Origin: a virus
Virus record (IMG/VR): IMGVR_UViG_3300028840_001115
Span: 1-33,557 of that record
DNA: 33,557 nucleotides
Reading direction: 5' to 3' (one strand)
A model generated the notes under the pieces. It had not been told where the DNA came from and did no database searches. It saw nothing but the letters and a program-made list of their open reading frames with translations. Shown here piece by piece: positions 7,505 to 14,831 of the stretch. Position numbers and translations under genes: made by a program. The first letter of the stretch is position 1; every line of letters begins with the position of its first letter.

Positions 7505-10102
7505 CTACCGGCTCAGGTGATACCGCTCCTGGATCTTCTGGAAGCGCTCGTCGTACTCGTCATCGGTCATCGCCTGCTCGGACGCGGGCTTGCTTCCGCC
7601 CTGTCCGAACGGCTGGCCGGCCCCGGTCAGCTTCTTGACACGCTCGACCGCCTTCTGGACGGCCTCTTGCAACTGCGCCTCGTCGGCGTAGTTGCCCTCG
7701 GCCACCCAGTCCTTGGCCACTTGCGGCAGGTTCGTCTCGGCCAGCGCGGCGTCTACGGCTTCCTTCGCCAATGGCTCGGGCTCAGGCTCGCTCTCGGCCA
7801 TCGCCACGGCGTGACCGCCGGCCCCGTCCCTGGTCACCCAGTCGACGTCCGGGCGCGGCTCGGCCTTGATGGCCTCCACCAGGTCGCCCTTGCGCCCGTC
7901 CTTCTCGAAACCGGGCTTGACGCTGCCCTTGGCGTAGATGGAGCACCGGAGCGTCTGGAGCTGGCCGGCGCGGGCGCGGTTGCGCGTCTTTTCCGCAAAG
8001 TCGGGGTCGAAGATGCGCGCCAGGGCCACGGGGCTGCCATCCTCTGCGAAGTAGACCGGGCAGCGCTCGATGACGCTAACCTCGGTGCGCTCGGACTTCT
8101 CGCTGCCTTTGTGGTCGCTCGTGTACATCTTCGCGCCCTCGAAGACGCCCGCGTCCCTCTTCAGCATCTCGGGCGGGTAGTACCGGTTGTCCTTCTGGTT
8201 GCCCCACCCCGGCTTGATGACGTTGACGTACACGCCCAGCGGAGCGCGGTCGGGGTTGACACCCTCGGCGGGCTGCGCTTCGGCGGCCAGGCCCAGGATA
8301 CCCGCTTCCCCGCCCGATTCGGACAGGTCGGCCTCGACGGTCTCAACCTCTGCCGTCTCCGCTTCCTGTGCCTCCACCGGCGCGGCCTCGGGCTCCTTCG
8401 ATTCGGCGTCCTCCGCCTCTGGCTCCGCTTCCGGCGCGCTCAGGCTGTCGAGTAGCGCCTGTGCGTGCTGGCGCGCGGCGTCCAGGTCGAGTCCGTCTTC
8501 CGCCAGTGAGTCGACGAGTGCCTGCACTTGTTCCTTCTCCATAGATTCCACCTCCTTCGATGCCTCTAGCCAAGGCATTTCTTCAGCTTTGTATAGCGCC
8601 TTGAGATCACTAATTGCTTTCTGTTTGTTCGGTCCCTCGTACTTGTTGCCCCGATGCCCGCCTGGCGCTGTAAGTGCGGCCTTTGCACCGCCCATCAGGT
8701 CATGATCAGGAGTGCCATTGCGCTTGACTTGTAGGTGCCAGGTCGACGGGTTCTCTGGGCTCTCTACCACCAAAAAGTCGCTGGCAGGGAACTTCTCGCC
8801 GCCCACGGTCTTCATCGTTTTTTCTGCCATATCCACCTCCGCCGCCGGCGTCGCCCACGGCAGCGTCTTCCTCTCCGGCTCCTCTTCCTGCTCCTGGTCG
8901 GCGTAGCTGGCCCACTGGATCATGTCTTCCAGGTCGCCTAGCTCGCTCTCGAAGTCCTTCAGCTTGGCTTGCAAGCTGTCGATGATGCCTTGCAATTGGG
9001 TCACCCGCTGCTGATTCAGCCGCCGGCCCACCTCGACAACCTCGGTCTCCTTCGCCGGTTTGGCCTTCTTGAGCGCTGCAATCGCGCCCTTGGCGTCCTT
9101 CTTCTTGACCGCCGCGACGAAGGCGTCGCCCAACCGGTTGAGCTGGTACGAGCCGTCGTCCGTCGGCACTACCAACCCGGTCGCCGCCAGTTTCTTGATC
9201 AGTTCGTCCACCTGCGGCTTGCCGCTGGCGAAGTCGAGCAGGTTTTGCACGTCGGCGTTCGAGATGCCACCGCCGTCCGTGACCGCGCTCATCAGGTCGC
9301 CCGGCTCGCCTTCGGGTTCCTCGGCGGGTGCTTCTTCCTTTTCAGGCTCTTTCGCCTTCTGCGCCTGTTTCTTGCGCTTGGCCGCTGCCTTCTCCCGCTT
9401 CGCGGCCCGGTCGGCCTTCGCGGCCTGCTGTGCCCCGGCCAGTCCCATCACACGCTCGATCTCGTCTGCGTCCTTGTTCTTGGTCGCCTTCAGGACCGCG
9501 CGCCCGTAGGTGTTCAGCCCCCCGGTCTCGGTTGCCAGGCCCAGGCTTTGCAGCTTGGCGAGCGCTTCCTGGTCGATCTTGCCCTCACCACTGGCGATCT
9601 GGGCCAGCGCGTCGGTCAAGCCGGATTCGATACCCAGGTCGGCGGCAGGTTCTGCCGTCCCGCCCCCGCCCCCTTCGTCGCCGCCCCCACTTGCACCGGA
9701 GAATTTGCCGCCCGCGCCACGGTACAGGTTGCCCGCGATGCGCCCGCCTTTCTTCGCGGACCAGTCGGCATACTGTTTCGGTTTGCTGGCTTCCTCCAGG
9801 TCTCCCTGTAACTTTTTCAGGAACCGGTTCGCGGTCTCACGGTCGATCTCGCCGCTGTCGTTCACCACGGCCAGGGCTGTCTCGATAGCGCTGGCTGCCA
9901 GGCCGGTAATTTCCTCGTTTTCCTTCGCCCGGTCTACCATCGCGTTTGCGGCGCGGATGGCCCCGCCGTCACACGAACCATCGTCACCGCCCTTGTCGAT
10001 GCAATCCTGGCGATGGCGGTTGGCGACCTTGACCCAGAGCTTTTTTTGCCCCGCGTCCAAGCCCTTCTTGTGTTCGTCTACGTCGTCAATCGTCCACGGC
10101 AT
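7505..10102 (-). CDS. Prohead protease/scaffold fusion, 865 aa
   Basis: This is a multi-domain head-maturation protein. Residues 1-60 (PWTIDDVDEHKKGL...AIRAANAMV) are ChaB-like. Residues about 215-260 are Lys/Ala/Glu-rich coiled coil. Residues about 425-520 hold a STWHLQVKRNGTPDHDLMGGAKAAL-type domain seen with phage proteases. Residues about 615-765 form the serine protease: YYPPEMLKRDAGVFEGAKMYTSDH with His664, then LRCSIYAKG with Ser721, and VDWVTRDGAGG. A C-terminal helix bundle is suited to scaffolding. It should cut scaffold and capsid after assembly. Strong internal ribosome binding sites precede Met425 and Met521, so shorter products are likely. Confidence 0.83.
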   Translation of the reverse strand: MPWTIDDVDEHKKGLDAGQKKLWVKVANRHRQDCIDKGGDDGSCDGGAIRAANAMVDRAKENEEITGLAASAIETALAVVNDSGEIDRETANRFLKKLQGDLEEASKPKQYADWSAKKGGRIAGNLYRGAGGKFSGASGGGDEGGGGGTAEPAADLGIESGLTDALAQIASGEGKIDQEALAKLQSLGLATETGGLNTYGRAVLKATKNKDADEIERVMGLAGAQQAAKADRAAKREKAAAKRKKQAQKAKEPEKEEAPAEEPEGEPGDLMSAVTDGGGISNADVQNLLDFASGKPQVDELIKKLAATGLVVPTDDGSYQLNRLGDAFVAAVKKKDAKGAIAALKKAKPAKETEVVEVGRRLNQQRVTQLQGIIDSLQAKLKDFESELGDLEDMIQWASYADQEQEEEPERKTLPWATPAAEVDMAEKTMKTVGGEKFPASDFLVVESPENPSTWHLQVKRNGTPDHDLMGGAKAALTAPGGHRGNKYEGPNKQKAISDLKALYKAEEMPWLEASKEVESMEKEQVQALVDSLAEDGLDLDAARQHAQALLDSLSAPEAEPEAEDAESKEPEAAPVEAQEAETAEVETVEADLSESGGEAGILGLAAEAQPAEGVNPDRAPLGVYVNVIKPGWGNQKDNRYYPPEMLKRDAGVFEGAKMYTSDHKGSEKSERTEVSVIERCPVYFAEDGSPVALARIFDPDFAEKTRNRARAGQLQTLRCSIYAKGSVKPGFEKDGRKGDLVEAIKAEPRPDVDWVTRDGAGGHAVAMAESEPEPEPLAKEAVDAALAETNLPQVAKDWVAEGNYADEAQLQEAVQKAVERVKKLTGAGQPFGQGGSKPASEQAMTDDEYDERFQKIQERYHLSR
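8550..8555 (-). promoter_or_regulatory. Internal ribosome binding site for a 345-aa product
   Basis: GGAGGT lies 7 nt before an in-frame ATG at 8542 (GGAGGTGGAATCTATGG). Translation from here gives residues 521-865: an acidic Glu/Ala-rich leader, the whole protease domain and the C-terminal helices. Confidence 0.55.
8835..8840 (-). promoter_or_regulatory. Internal ribosome binding site for a 441-aa product
   Basis: GGAGGT lies 4 nt before an in-frame ATG at 8830 (GGAGGTGGATATGGC). Translation from here gives residues 425-865 of the protease/scaffold. Confidence 0.55.
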
Positions 10103-10114
10103 ACTTTATTGCCC

Positions 10115-10591
10115 TCATACCGGTCGCAGCGTCGTCGTCGTCGAGGTCGAGGTCGAGGAACTAGTCGACAGGCTCACAGTCGTACTCGTAGACTGCGTTA
10201 GGCTGGTCGAGACGCTAGTGCTCGATAGGCTGGTGCTAGAACTTGTGCTTTGCGTCGTTGACGTTGTAAGAGATGTTGAAACCGACGTGCTCGTCGTTAG
10301 GCTGGTCGAGACACTAGTGCTCGATAGGCTGGTGCTAGAACTTGTGCTTTGCGTCGTTGACGTTGTAAGAGATGTTGAAACCGACGTGGAGCTACTGGTC
10401 GACACAGTCGTGCTAGAACTTGTGCTGACCGACGTGGACGTTGTAAGAGATGTTGAAACCGACGTGGAAAGGCTCGACGACGAGCTGGTGCTGAGACTGG
10501 TACTGGTCGAGCTAGAGGTCGACGTACTCGTCGTCGTCGACGTGCTGGTCGTCGTGTTGTATTCAGTCCCGAAGTTATGGAAGAATCCCAT
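10115..10591 (-). CDS. Second mucin-like Ser/Thr-repeat protein, 158 aa
   Basis: After a 12-residue start (MGFFHNFGTEYN) the protein is entirely Ser/Thr-rich with Val/Leu spacers (TSVSTSLTTSTSVSTS style) until STSTSTTTTLRPV. The same ending (STSTTTTLLP) closes the Ser/Thr tract of the 766-aa protein, so the two share an origin. There is no globular domain. GAAGGATGAAG lies before ATG 10591. It probably forms a flexible, glycosylatable appendage; whether it is virion-bound is unknown. Confidence 0.75.
   Translation of the reverse strand: MGFFHNFGTEYNTTTSTSTTTSTSTSSSTSTSLSTSSSSSLSTSVSTSLTTSTSVSTSSSTTVSTSSSTSVSTSLTTSTTQSTSSSTSLSSTSVSTSLTTSTSVSTSLTTSTTQSTSSSTSLSSTSVSTSLTQSTSTTVSLSTSSSTSTSTTTTLRPV
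10201..10388. repeat. Two 89-bp direct repeats, 99-bp period
   Basis: Positions 10201-10289 and 10300-10388 match at 88 of 89 bases inside the small mucin-like gene. The 99-bp period is 33 codons, so gain or loss of one copy would keep the frame. Confidence 0.9.
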
Positions 10592-10597
10592 TTAGCT

Positions 10598-11089
10598 TCA
10601 TCCTTCGGCGTAAAAGACCGCCGTCACCTCGGCCCATCCTGGTACCGCTTGCGATACCGAGTCCTCGCGGCAGAACACGCGCAGGCGCTCGATGCAGCCA
10701 CCCAGGTGAATCGGCGGGCTGATGAATGTCTCGACGTCCCCGCTGGTGGCACAGTACGAGATGTATTCTTGCTGCACCATCGAGTGCTGAATCCGGCAGG
10801 GGGTCATCTTGCCCGGTACGTACAACGAGCCGTGGAACCACTCTTGCGTGGAGCCGCCGGCGAGCGCGGCGATGGAAAACGGGCTCAGGTCGTAGTAGTA
10901 GTCGACGCCACCCTGAACCGGGTGCTGGCGCTGGTATGCGAAATACAAGCGGCACCACCAGAAACCTTGCACCACGGCTACGGTTGGGTCTGCGTCCCAC
11001 GCGCCCGCAGCCGGCAGCGCGGCCCAGGTGCGCAGCACGGTGGGGTTGGCCTGGCCGGTCGGGTAAGTCTGCGAATTAGAAAGAGGCAT
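10598..11089 (-). CDS. Conserved virion-type protein, 163 aa
   Basis: The protein is beta-rich and aromatic: FWWCRLYFAYQRQ, DYYYDLSPFSIAA, EWFHGSLYV, FISPPIHLGGCIERLRVFCRED, EVTAVFYAEG. I have seen this arrangement in phage proteins next to Ig-like and fibre genes and would expect a small jelly-roll head or tail decoration. No enzyme motif is seen. It lies between the two Ser/Thr-rich proteins. Confidence 0.65.
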   Translation of the reverse strand: MPLSNSQTYPTGQANPTVLRTWAALPAAGAWDADPTVAVVQGFWWCRLYFAYQRQHPVQGGVDYYYDLSPFSIAALAGGSTQEWFHGSLYVPGKMTPCRIQHSMVQQEYISYCATSGDVETFISPPIHLGGCIERLRVFCREDSVSQAVPGWAEVTAVFYAEG

Positions 11090-11391
11090 CAGTCAAACTC
11101 CGAACTTTTCGCGTCGAACCGGTTCTCGCCTGCCGCCATCCCGGTCCCGGTCGAGTACCAGCGGTAGTACCAGATCCCGTGCACGGTGACGTTGACGCTG
11201 ATCTGGTACGTGCCCGTGGACGGGTTCGTGATCTCCGGGTCGACGCCGTAGGTGTAGGTGGTGATAGCCTGCGTAGACGGGTTCTTGATCTGGAAATAGA
11301 CGGCAGTCGGGTCGACCGCCGCTCCGGTGTCGGCGTCGGTGAACACTGCCGTGCAGACGACTTGATCTCCGATGTCATAGGAATGGCTCAT
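11089..11391 (-). CDS. Ig-like beta-sandwich phage protein, 100 aa
   Basis: The pattern YDIGDQVVCTAVFTDADTGAAVDPTAVYF, ITTYTYGVDPEITNPSTGTYQISVNV and GIWYYRWYSTGTG is a small beta-sandwich that I recognise from many phage structural modules (BppU/Ig-like accessory domains). It probably decorates head, tail or fibre; the exact site is unknown. The start is ATG 11391 because the longer frame begins inside terminator T2. The ribosome binding site is weak. The stop overlaps the next start. Confidence 0.7.
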   Translation of the reverse strand: MSHSYDIGDQVVCTAVFTDADTGAAVDPTAVYFQIKNPSTQAITTYTYGVDPEITNPSTGTYQISVNVTVHGIWYYRWYSTGTGMAAGENRFDAKSSEFD

Positions 11392-11407
11392 CGTGTAGCC
11401 CGAAAAC

Positions 11408-11447
11408 AAAAAAGAGCGCACCTCCACCCGGTATGGTGGAAATGCGC
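11408..11447 (-). terminator. Intrinsic terminator T2, related to T1
   Basis: On the minus strand GCGCA pairs with TGCGC and TCCACC with GGTGGA around the loop ATACCG, followed by TCTTTTTT. The preceding GTACCGCACTGGGCGCA parallels GTACCGTACCGGGCGCA before T1, and both loops contain CATACCG, so the two terminators look like diverged tandem copies. T2 ends about 17 nt before the next ATG. Confidence 0.75.
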
Positions 11448-11486
11448 CCAGTGCGGTACGCTAGAATGTTTGTTCTATTGTCGGAC

Positions 11487-11525
11487 AAAAAAGGGGGCGC
11501 AGCCCTCGGTATGAAGGCTGCGCCC
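11487..11525 (-). terminator. Intrinsic terminator T1
   Basis: On the minus strand GGGCGCAGCC (11525-11516) pairs perfectly with GGCTGCGCCC (11504-11495) across an 11-nt loop TTCATACCGAG, followed by CCTTTTTT. This is a textbook rho-independent terminator. It lies about 30 nt downstream of the predicted transcription start. Confidence 0.85.
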
Positions 11526-11563
11526 GGTACGGTACGCGTTACGGTTTATGCAATTATGTAAAC

Positions 11564-11592
11564 AGTGTACCACAGTGCAAGAATTTGGTCAA
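11564..11592 (-). promoter_or_regulatory. Sigma70-like promoter with extended -10
   Basis: On the minus strand, TTGACC (11592-11587) and TACACT (11569-11564) are separated by exactly 17 nt, and TGG precedes the -10 as an extended element. The site lies in a locally AT-rich gap after the large mucin-like gene and would start RNA near 11556, upstream of two terminator hairpins and the genes from 11391 onwards. Confidence 0.5.
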
Positions 11593-11613
11593 TAGTACCA
11601 TTCTCCCACCAGG

Positions 11614-13914
11614 TCAGCACCCGTGATCCGTCAGCACCACCTCGTAGGCCAACGCATCTGTCACCGTCACCTCGTATGCCAGCACATCCGTGAGCGCCAC
11701 GGCGTAGGCCGGCTCATCGTCCGTTGCTACCCCATACGCCAGTTCATCCGTCAGTACCACCTCATACGCCAGCGCGTCGGTGATGACCAGGTCCGCCTTC
11801 TCATACGGTAGCAGCGTCGTCGTGGTGCTGGTCGAGCTGGACGTAGAGAGGCTGACCGTGGTGCTCGTGGACTGGCTCACGGTCGTGGACGTGGACTGCG
11901 ATACCGTCGTCGAGGAACTTGTGGACTGGCTTACAGTCGTACTTGTAGACTGCGAGACAGTCGTCGACGTGGATTGCGTCAGGCTGGTGCTGGAACTCGT
12001 GGACTGGGTAGTCGAGGTCGAAACAGAAATTGTTATGCTTGAGCTGGTCGATTGCGTGGTACTCGTGGACTGCGAGACCGTGGTGCTCAGGCTCGTGGAC
12101 TGCGATACGGTCGTGCTGGAACTGGTCGACGTCGTAAGAGAACTTGAGGTCGATACGGAGACCGTGGTCGAGGAACTTAGGCTGACCGTCGTGCTAGAAC
12201 TCGTGGATTGTGTCGTGGACGTTGTAAGAGAAGTTGTAAGCGAGCTGCTGGTAGACTGCGACGTTGTACTGCTAGAACTTGTGCTGACCGTGGACGACGT
12301 AGAAAGAGACGTTGTAAGGCTGCTGGACGTAGACTGAGAGGTCGTCAGGCTAGTCGAGGTCGAGAGCGAGACCGTCGTGGAAAGACTCGTGCTTTGGCTG
12401 GTACTCGATGAAACAGAAGTTGTTGACGAACTGGACGTTGAGACAGAAACCGTTGTGGACGAGCTAAGGCTGGTCGACGTGGTACTGGTCGATAGCGAGA
12501 CGGTCGTGCTCAGGCTCGTGGACTGGCTGGTGGACGTTGTAAGAGACGTTGTTAGGCTGGTACTCGTCGTAGATGTAGATTGCGAAACCGTCGTGCTGGA
12601 ACTCGTGCTCTGCGTGGTCGAAGTAGAAACAGAAATTGTTGTGCTGGAACTGGTAGACTGCGATACCGTCGTGGACGTGGACAGGCTCGTGCTGGTCGTC
12701 GAGGTCGAGAGCGAGACCGTGGTACTGCTGGACAACGAAGTCGACGTCGTGAGGCTGCTGCTAGAACTCGTGCTCTGGCTGGTGCTGGATGAAAGCGACG
12801 TTGAACTGCTAGAACTCGTGCTGACCGTGGACGATGTCGAAAAAGTCGTTGACGTAGACTGCGAGACGGTCGTCGACGTGGATTGCGTCAGGCTGGTCGA
12901 CGTGCTGCTAGAACTTGTGGATTGTGAGGTCGATGATGAAACAGAAGTTGAGGTCGAGACCGTCGTCGTGAGGCTCGTCGAGACGCTGGTACTGGTCGTG
13001 CTGGTGCTAAGGCTCGTGCTCTGGCTGGAGCTAGATGAAACGGAAGTTGTCGTGGACAGGCTCGTCGAGACCGACGTGGACGTGGTGCTGGTCGACTGGC
13101 TGGTGCTAGAACTTGTGCTTTGGCTGGTTGAACTCGAAACAGACGTTGTACTGCTAGAACTTGTGGACTGGCTGGTCGAAGTTGTAAGAGAAGTTGTAAG
13201 CGACGTGCTCGTTGTCAGACTGGTACTGGTGCTGGTCGTCGAGGTCGAGGTTGTGAGGGTTGTTGACGTCGACGTGCTGGCCGCGCACGGGCCTATCTGT
13301 GTATCATCATCCCGTAGAATGAAATCGTCCAGATATAGCGTGCCACTGGTGCCAGCGTCCACGCCGCTGACAGCGCCTATCCGCGCCCGGTCGGGCTTGG
13401 AGATGTCCTCCACGTCCAGGCCGGTCTTGTTTTCTTGCTGCACCCCATCGATCCACAGCGTGATCGCAGCGGCACTGCCGCCGGCGTATTCGACCAACAC
13501 CTCGACGTAGTGACTGGCGTCGGTGATGTCGTAACTCGAGGTGAGTTCCCAGCCACCACTGTCGTTACGCACGCCGGTGATGATCTCGTAGTTCGAGCCG
13601 TCGTGGCGCAAGTACGTCTGCTGGCGCAAACCGGTGCCATCCAGGAGCGCGACGACGGTGAATACGTCGCCGGAACTCATCGACAGCCCATTCGGGTCGA
13701 TGTAGAACCGGTAGCGGTACTCCGTGTTGGATAGCTGCGTGAACGTCTTTTCGCCATAGACGTCGTCGGTATCGTCTATGGCGACGGACAGGCCCCAGGA
13801 ACCGCACAGCGCCGCAGCTTGCGCGGCGGTAAGCTCGCCAACGTCGGGGTCGACGGTGCTGGTGTATTCCGTTAGGTTTCCAACCTCGTGCGTGATGTTG
13901 AAAATCTGAGCCAT
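11614..13914 (-). CDS. Mucin-like Ser/Thr-repeat virion protein with a LamG-like head, 766 aa
   Basis: There are three parts. Residues 1-210 look like a concanavalin A/LamG-type jelly roll: YRYRFYIDPNGLSM, WELTSSYDITDASHYVEVLVEY, ITLWIDGVQQ and SGTLYLDDFILRD. Residues about 212-700 are almost only Ser and Thr with scattered Val, Leu and Gln (STSTTVSQSTSSS style). Residues about 701-766 are tandem decapeptides of the form LTDxLAYEVx. No catalytic motif is visible. Its place between the cargo operon and head genes suggests a virion surface fibre. The long Ser/Thr tract is an obvious acceptor for O-glycans made by the upstream enzymes, which is inference. Codons in the tract are varied, so the protein repeat is maintained without strict DNA identity. 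Confidence 0.85.
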   Translation of the reverse strand: MAQIFNITHEVGNLTEYTSTVDPDVGELTAAQAAALCGSWGLSVAIDDTDDVYGEKTFTQLSNTEYRYRFYIDPNGLSMSSGDVFTVVALLDGTGLRQQTYLRHDGSNYEIITGVRNDSGGWELTSSYDITDASHYVEVLVEYAGGSAAAITLWIDGVQQENKTGLDVEDISKPDRARIGAVSGVDAGTSGTLYLDDFILRDDDTQIGPCAASTSTSTTLTTSTSTTSTSTSLTTSTSLTTSLTTSTSQSTSSSSTTSVSSSTSQSTSSSTSQSTSTTSTSVSTSLSTTTSVSSSSSQSTSLSTSTTSTSVSTSLTTTVSTSTSVSSSTSQSTSSSSTSTSLTQSTSTTVSQSTSTTFSTSSTVSTSSSSSTSLSSSTSQSTSSSSSLTTSTSLSSSTTVSLSTSTTSTSLSTSTTVSQSTSSSTTISVSTSTTQSTSSSTTVSQSTSTTSTSLTTSLTTSTSQSTSLSTTVSLSTSTTSTSLSSSTTVSVSTSSSSTTSVSSSTSQSTSLSTTVSLSTSTSLTTSQSTSSSLTTSLSTSSTVSTSSSSTTSQSTSSSLTTSLTTSTTQSTSSSTTVSLSSSTTVSVSTSSSLTTSTSSSTTVSQSTSLSTTVSQSTSTTQSTSSSITISVSTSTTQSTSSSTSLTQSTSTTVSQSTSTTVSQSTSSSTTVSQSTSTTVSQSTSTTVSLSTSSSTSTTTTLLPYEKADLVITDALAYEVVLTDELAYGVATDDEPAYAVALTDVLAYEVTVTDALAYEVVLTDHGC
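11626..11784 (-). repeat. Tandem 30-bp (decapeptide) repeats, about five copies
   Basis: The C terminus of the 766-aa protein reads ITDALAYEVV, LTDELAYGVA, TDDEPAYAVA, LTDVLAYEVT, VTDALAYEVV, then LTD. The period is ten residues (30 nt), with conserved D and AY. The copies differ by several bases each, so they are not freshly amplified. Confidence 0.85.
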
Positions 13915-13928
13915 AGTTGCGCCTACTT

Positions 13929-13964
13929 AAAACGCAAAGAGGGCAGCCCTCACGGGTTGCCCTC
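13929..13964 (-). terminator. Intrinsic terminator-like hairpin after the cargo operon
   Basis: On the minus strand GAGGGCA (13964-13958) pairs with TGCCCTC (13945-13939), with an inner CCC/GGG pairing, followed by TTTGCGTTTT. The T-run is interrupted, so termination is probably partial. The next gene starts at 13914, leaving almost no room for a promoter between them. Confidence 0.6.
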
Positions 13965-14009
13965 CTGCAAGTTGTGTCGTGCTGTTGTTACTGTGTCAGC
14001 GGCGGTGCG

Positions 14010-14831
14010 CTAGAAGCCGAGCCGCGCCACCTCGGGGACGCGGGGAAGCGGTTCCTGGGTCTTGGGGTCTTTACCCCACAAATCATAGCCTTCCGGCCAC
14101 AAGAGGTCGAGCCGGTTCCACTGCTCACGAACTGGCGGTAGCGCCTGACTCAGACCGTCCGGCTCATCCTTGCTCTGTCCCCACCAGTGCCAAACCCACG
14201 ACAAGCTGGTAGCCAATGCCCGCAATTTCTGTTGATAAATCCGGGCCATTAGGTCATAATCTTCGCCGGCTCCGGGGAATGAGCGTTCATCGAACAGGCC
14301 AACCTTCTCCACCAGCAGTTCACGCTTGAACACGCTACACCAGCAGGTCAGGCCGTCGATCATCTGCCCGTTCTTTTCGTGAATCAGCCGCAAGATATTT
14401 TCTGGCTCGGCGCATTCTCTGAGCGTCAGGTGATAACGGAACCCATCTTCTCCATACCCCCATCCTGGCTCTTTCGGACTTGATGGGTTGACGCATACTG
14501 CCGTATCATATCGCTTGAACGTCTCCATTATCCCTGGCCACCACGTTGGGGTAATGAAAAGTACATCGTCATTGCATACCGTGACGTATTCAGTCGGTGC
14601 GAGTCGGATTCCGAGGTTGCTTGCTTGCGCGAACCCCAGGTTCTTCTTTGGTTTGATCCACAAGTCGCAGTGTTGGCGTAGCTCTTGCTCGAACTCGGCT
14701 ACCGGTTGCGTCTGATCTATGACGATGACGTAATAATTCGGTATTGTCATCACCTTGAGACTGGCAAGCGCATCCAAGATCCTGTCCCGTCGTACTATCG
14801 GAAAAACGAACGTGTTTATAATGTCAGTCAT
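14010..14831 (-). CDS. Glycosyltransferase family 2-like, 273 aa
   Basis: This is a GT-A enzyme: NTFVFPIVRRDRILDALASL start, YYVIVIDQTQP (about 33-43), NLGFAQASNLGIR (about 64-76), and the metal-binding VTVCNDDVLF (Asp88-Asp89). GLFDERSFPGAGEDYDLMARIYQQKL is the acceptor/catalytic-base region, as in rhamnosyl- or GlcNAc-type GT2 proteins. It is the last gene of the cargo operon and is followed directly by an intrinsic terminator-like hairpin and the large Ser/Thr-rich gene. Confidence 0.88.
   Translation of the reverse strand: MTDIINTFVFPIVRRDRILDALASLKVMTIPNYYVIVIDQTQPVAEFEQELRQHCDLWIKPKKNLGFAQASNLGIRLAPTEYVTVCNDDVLFITPTWWPGIMETFKRYDTAVCVNPSSPKEPGWGYGEDGFRYHLTLRECAEPENILRLIHEKNGQMIDGLTCWCSVFKRELLVEKVGLFDERSFPGAGEDYDLMARIYQQKLRALATSLSWVWHWWGQSKDEPDGLSQALPPVREQWNRLDLLWPEGYDLWGKDPKTQEPLPRVPEVARLGF

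Noticed and set aside
10201-10388. Possible CRISPR-like direct repeats
   Set aside because: Only two long copies with an 11-bp gap, fully inside a coding repeat; there is no array of short repeats with unique spacers and no cas gene.
11780-13510. Two long plus-strand open frames rich in Val, Leu, Asp and Glu (11780-12337 and 12377-13510)
   Set aside because: They are the exact antisense of the Ser/Thr tract; the repeat has no stop codons on the other strand, and there is no ribosome binding site or domain.
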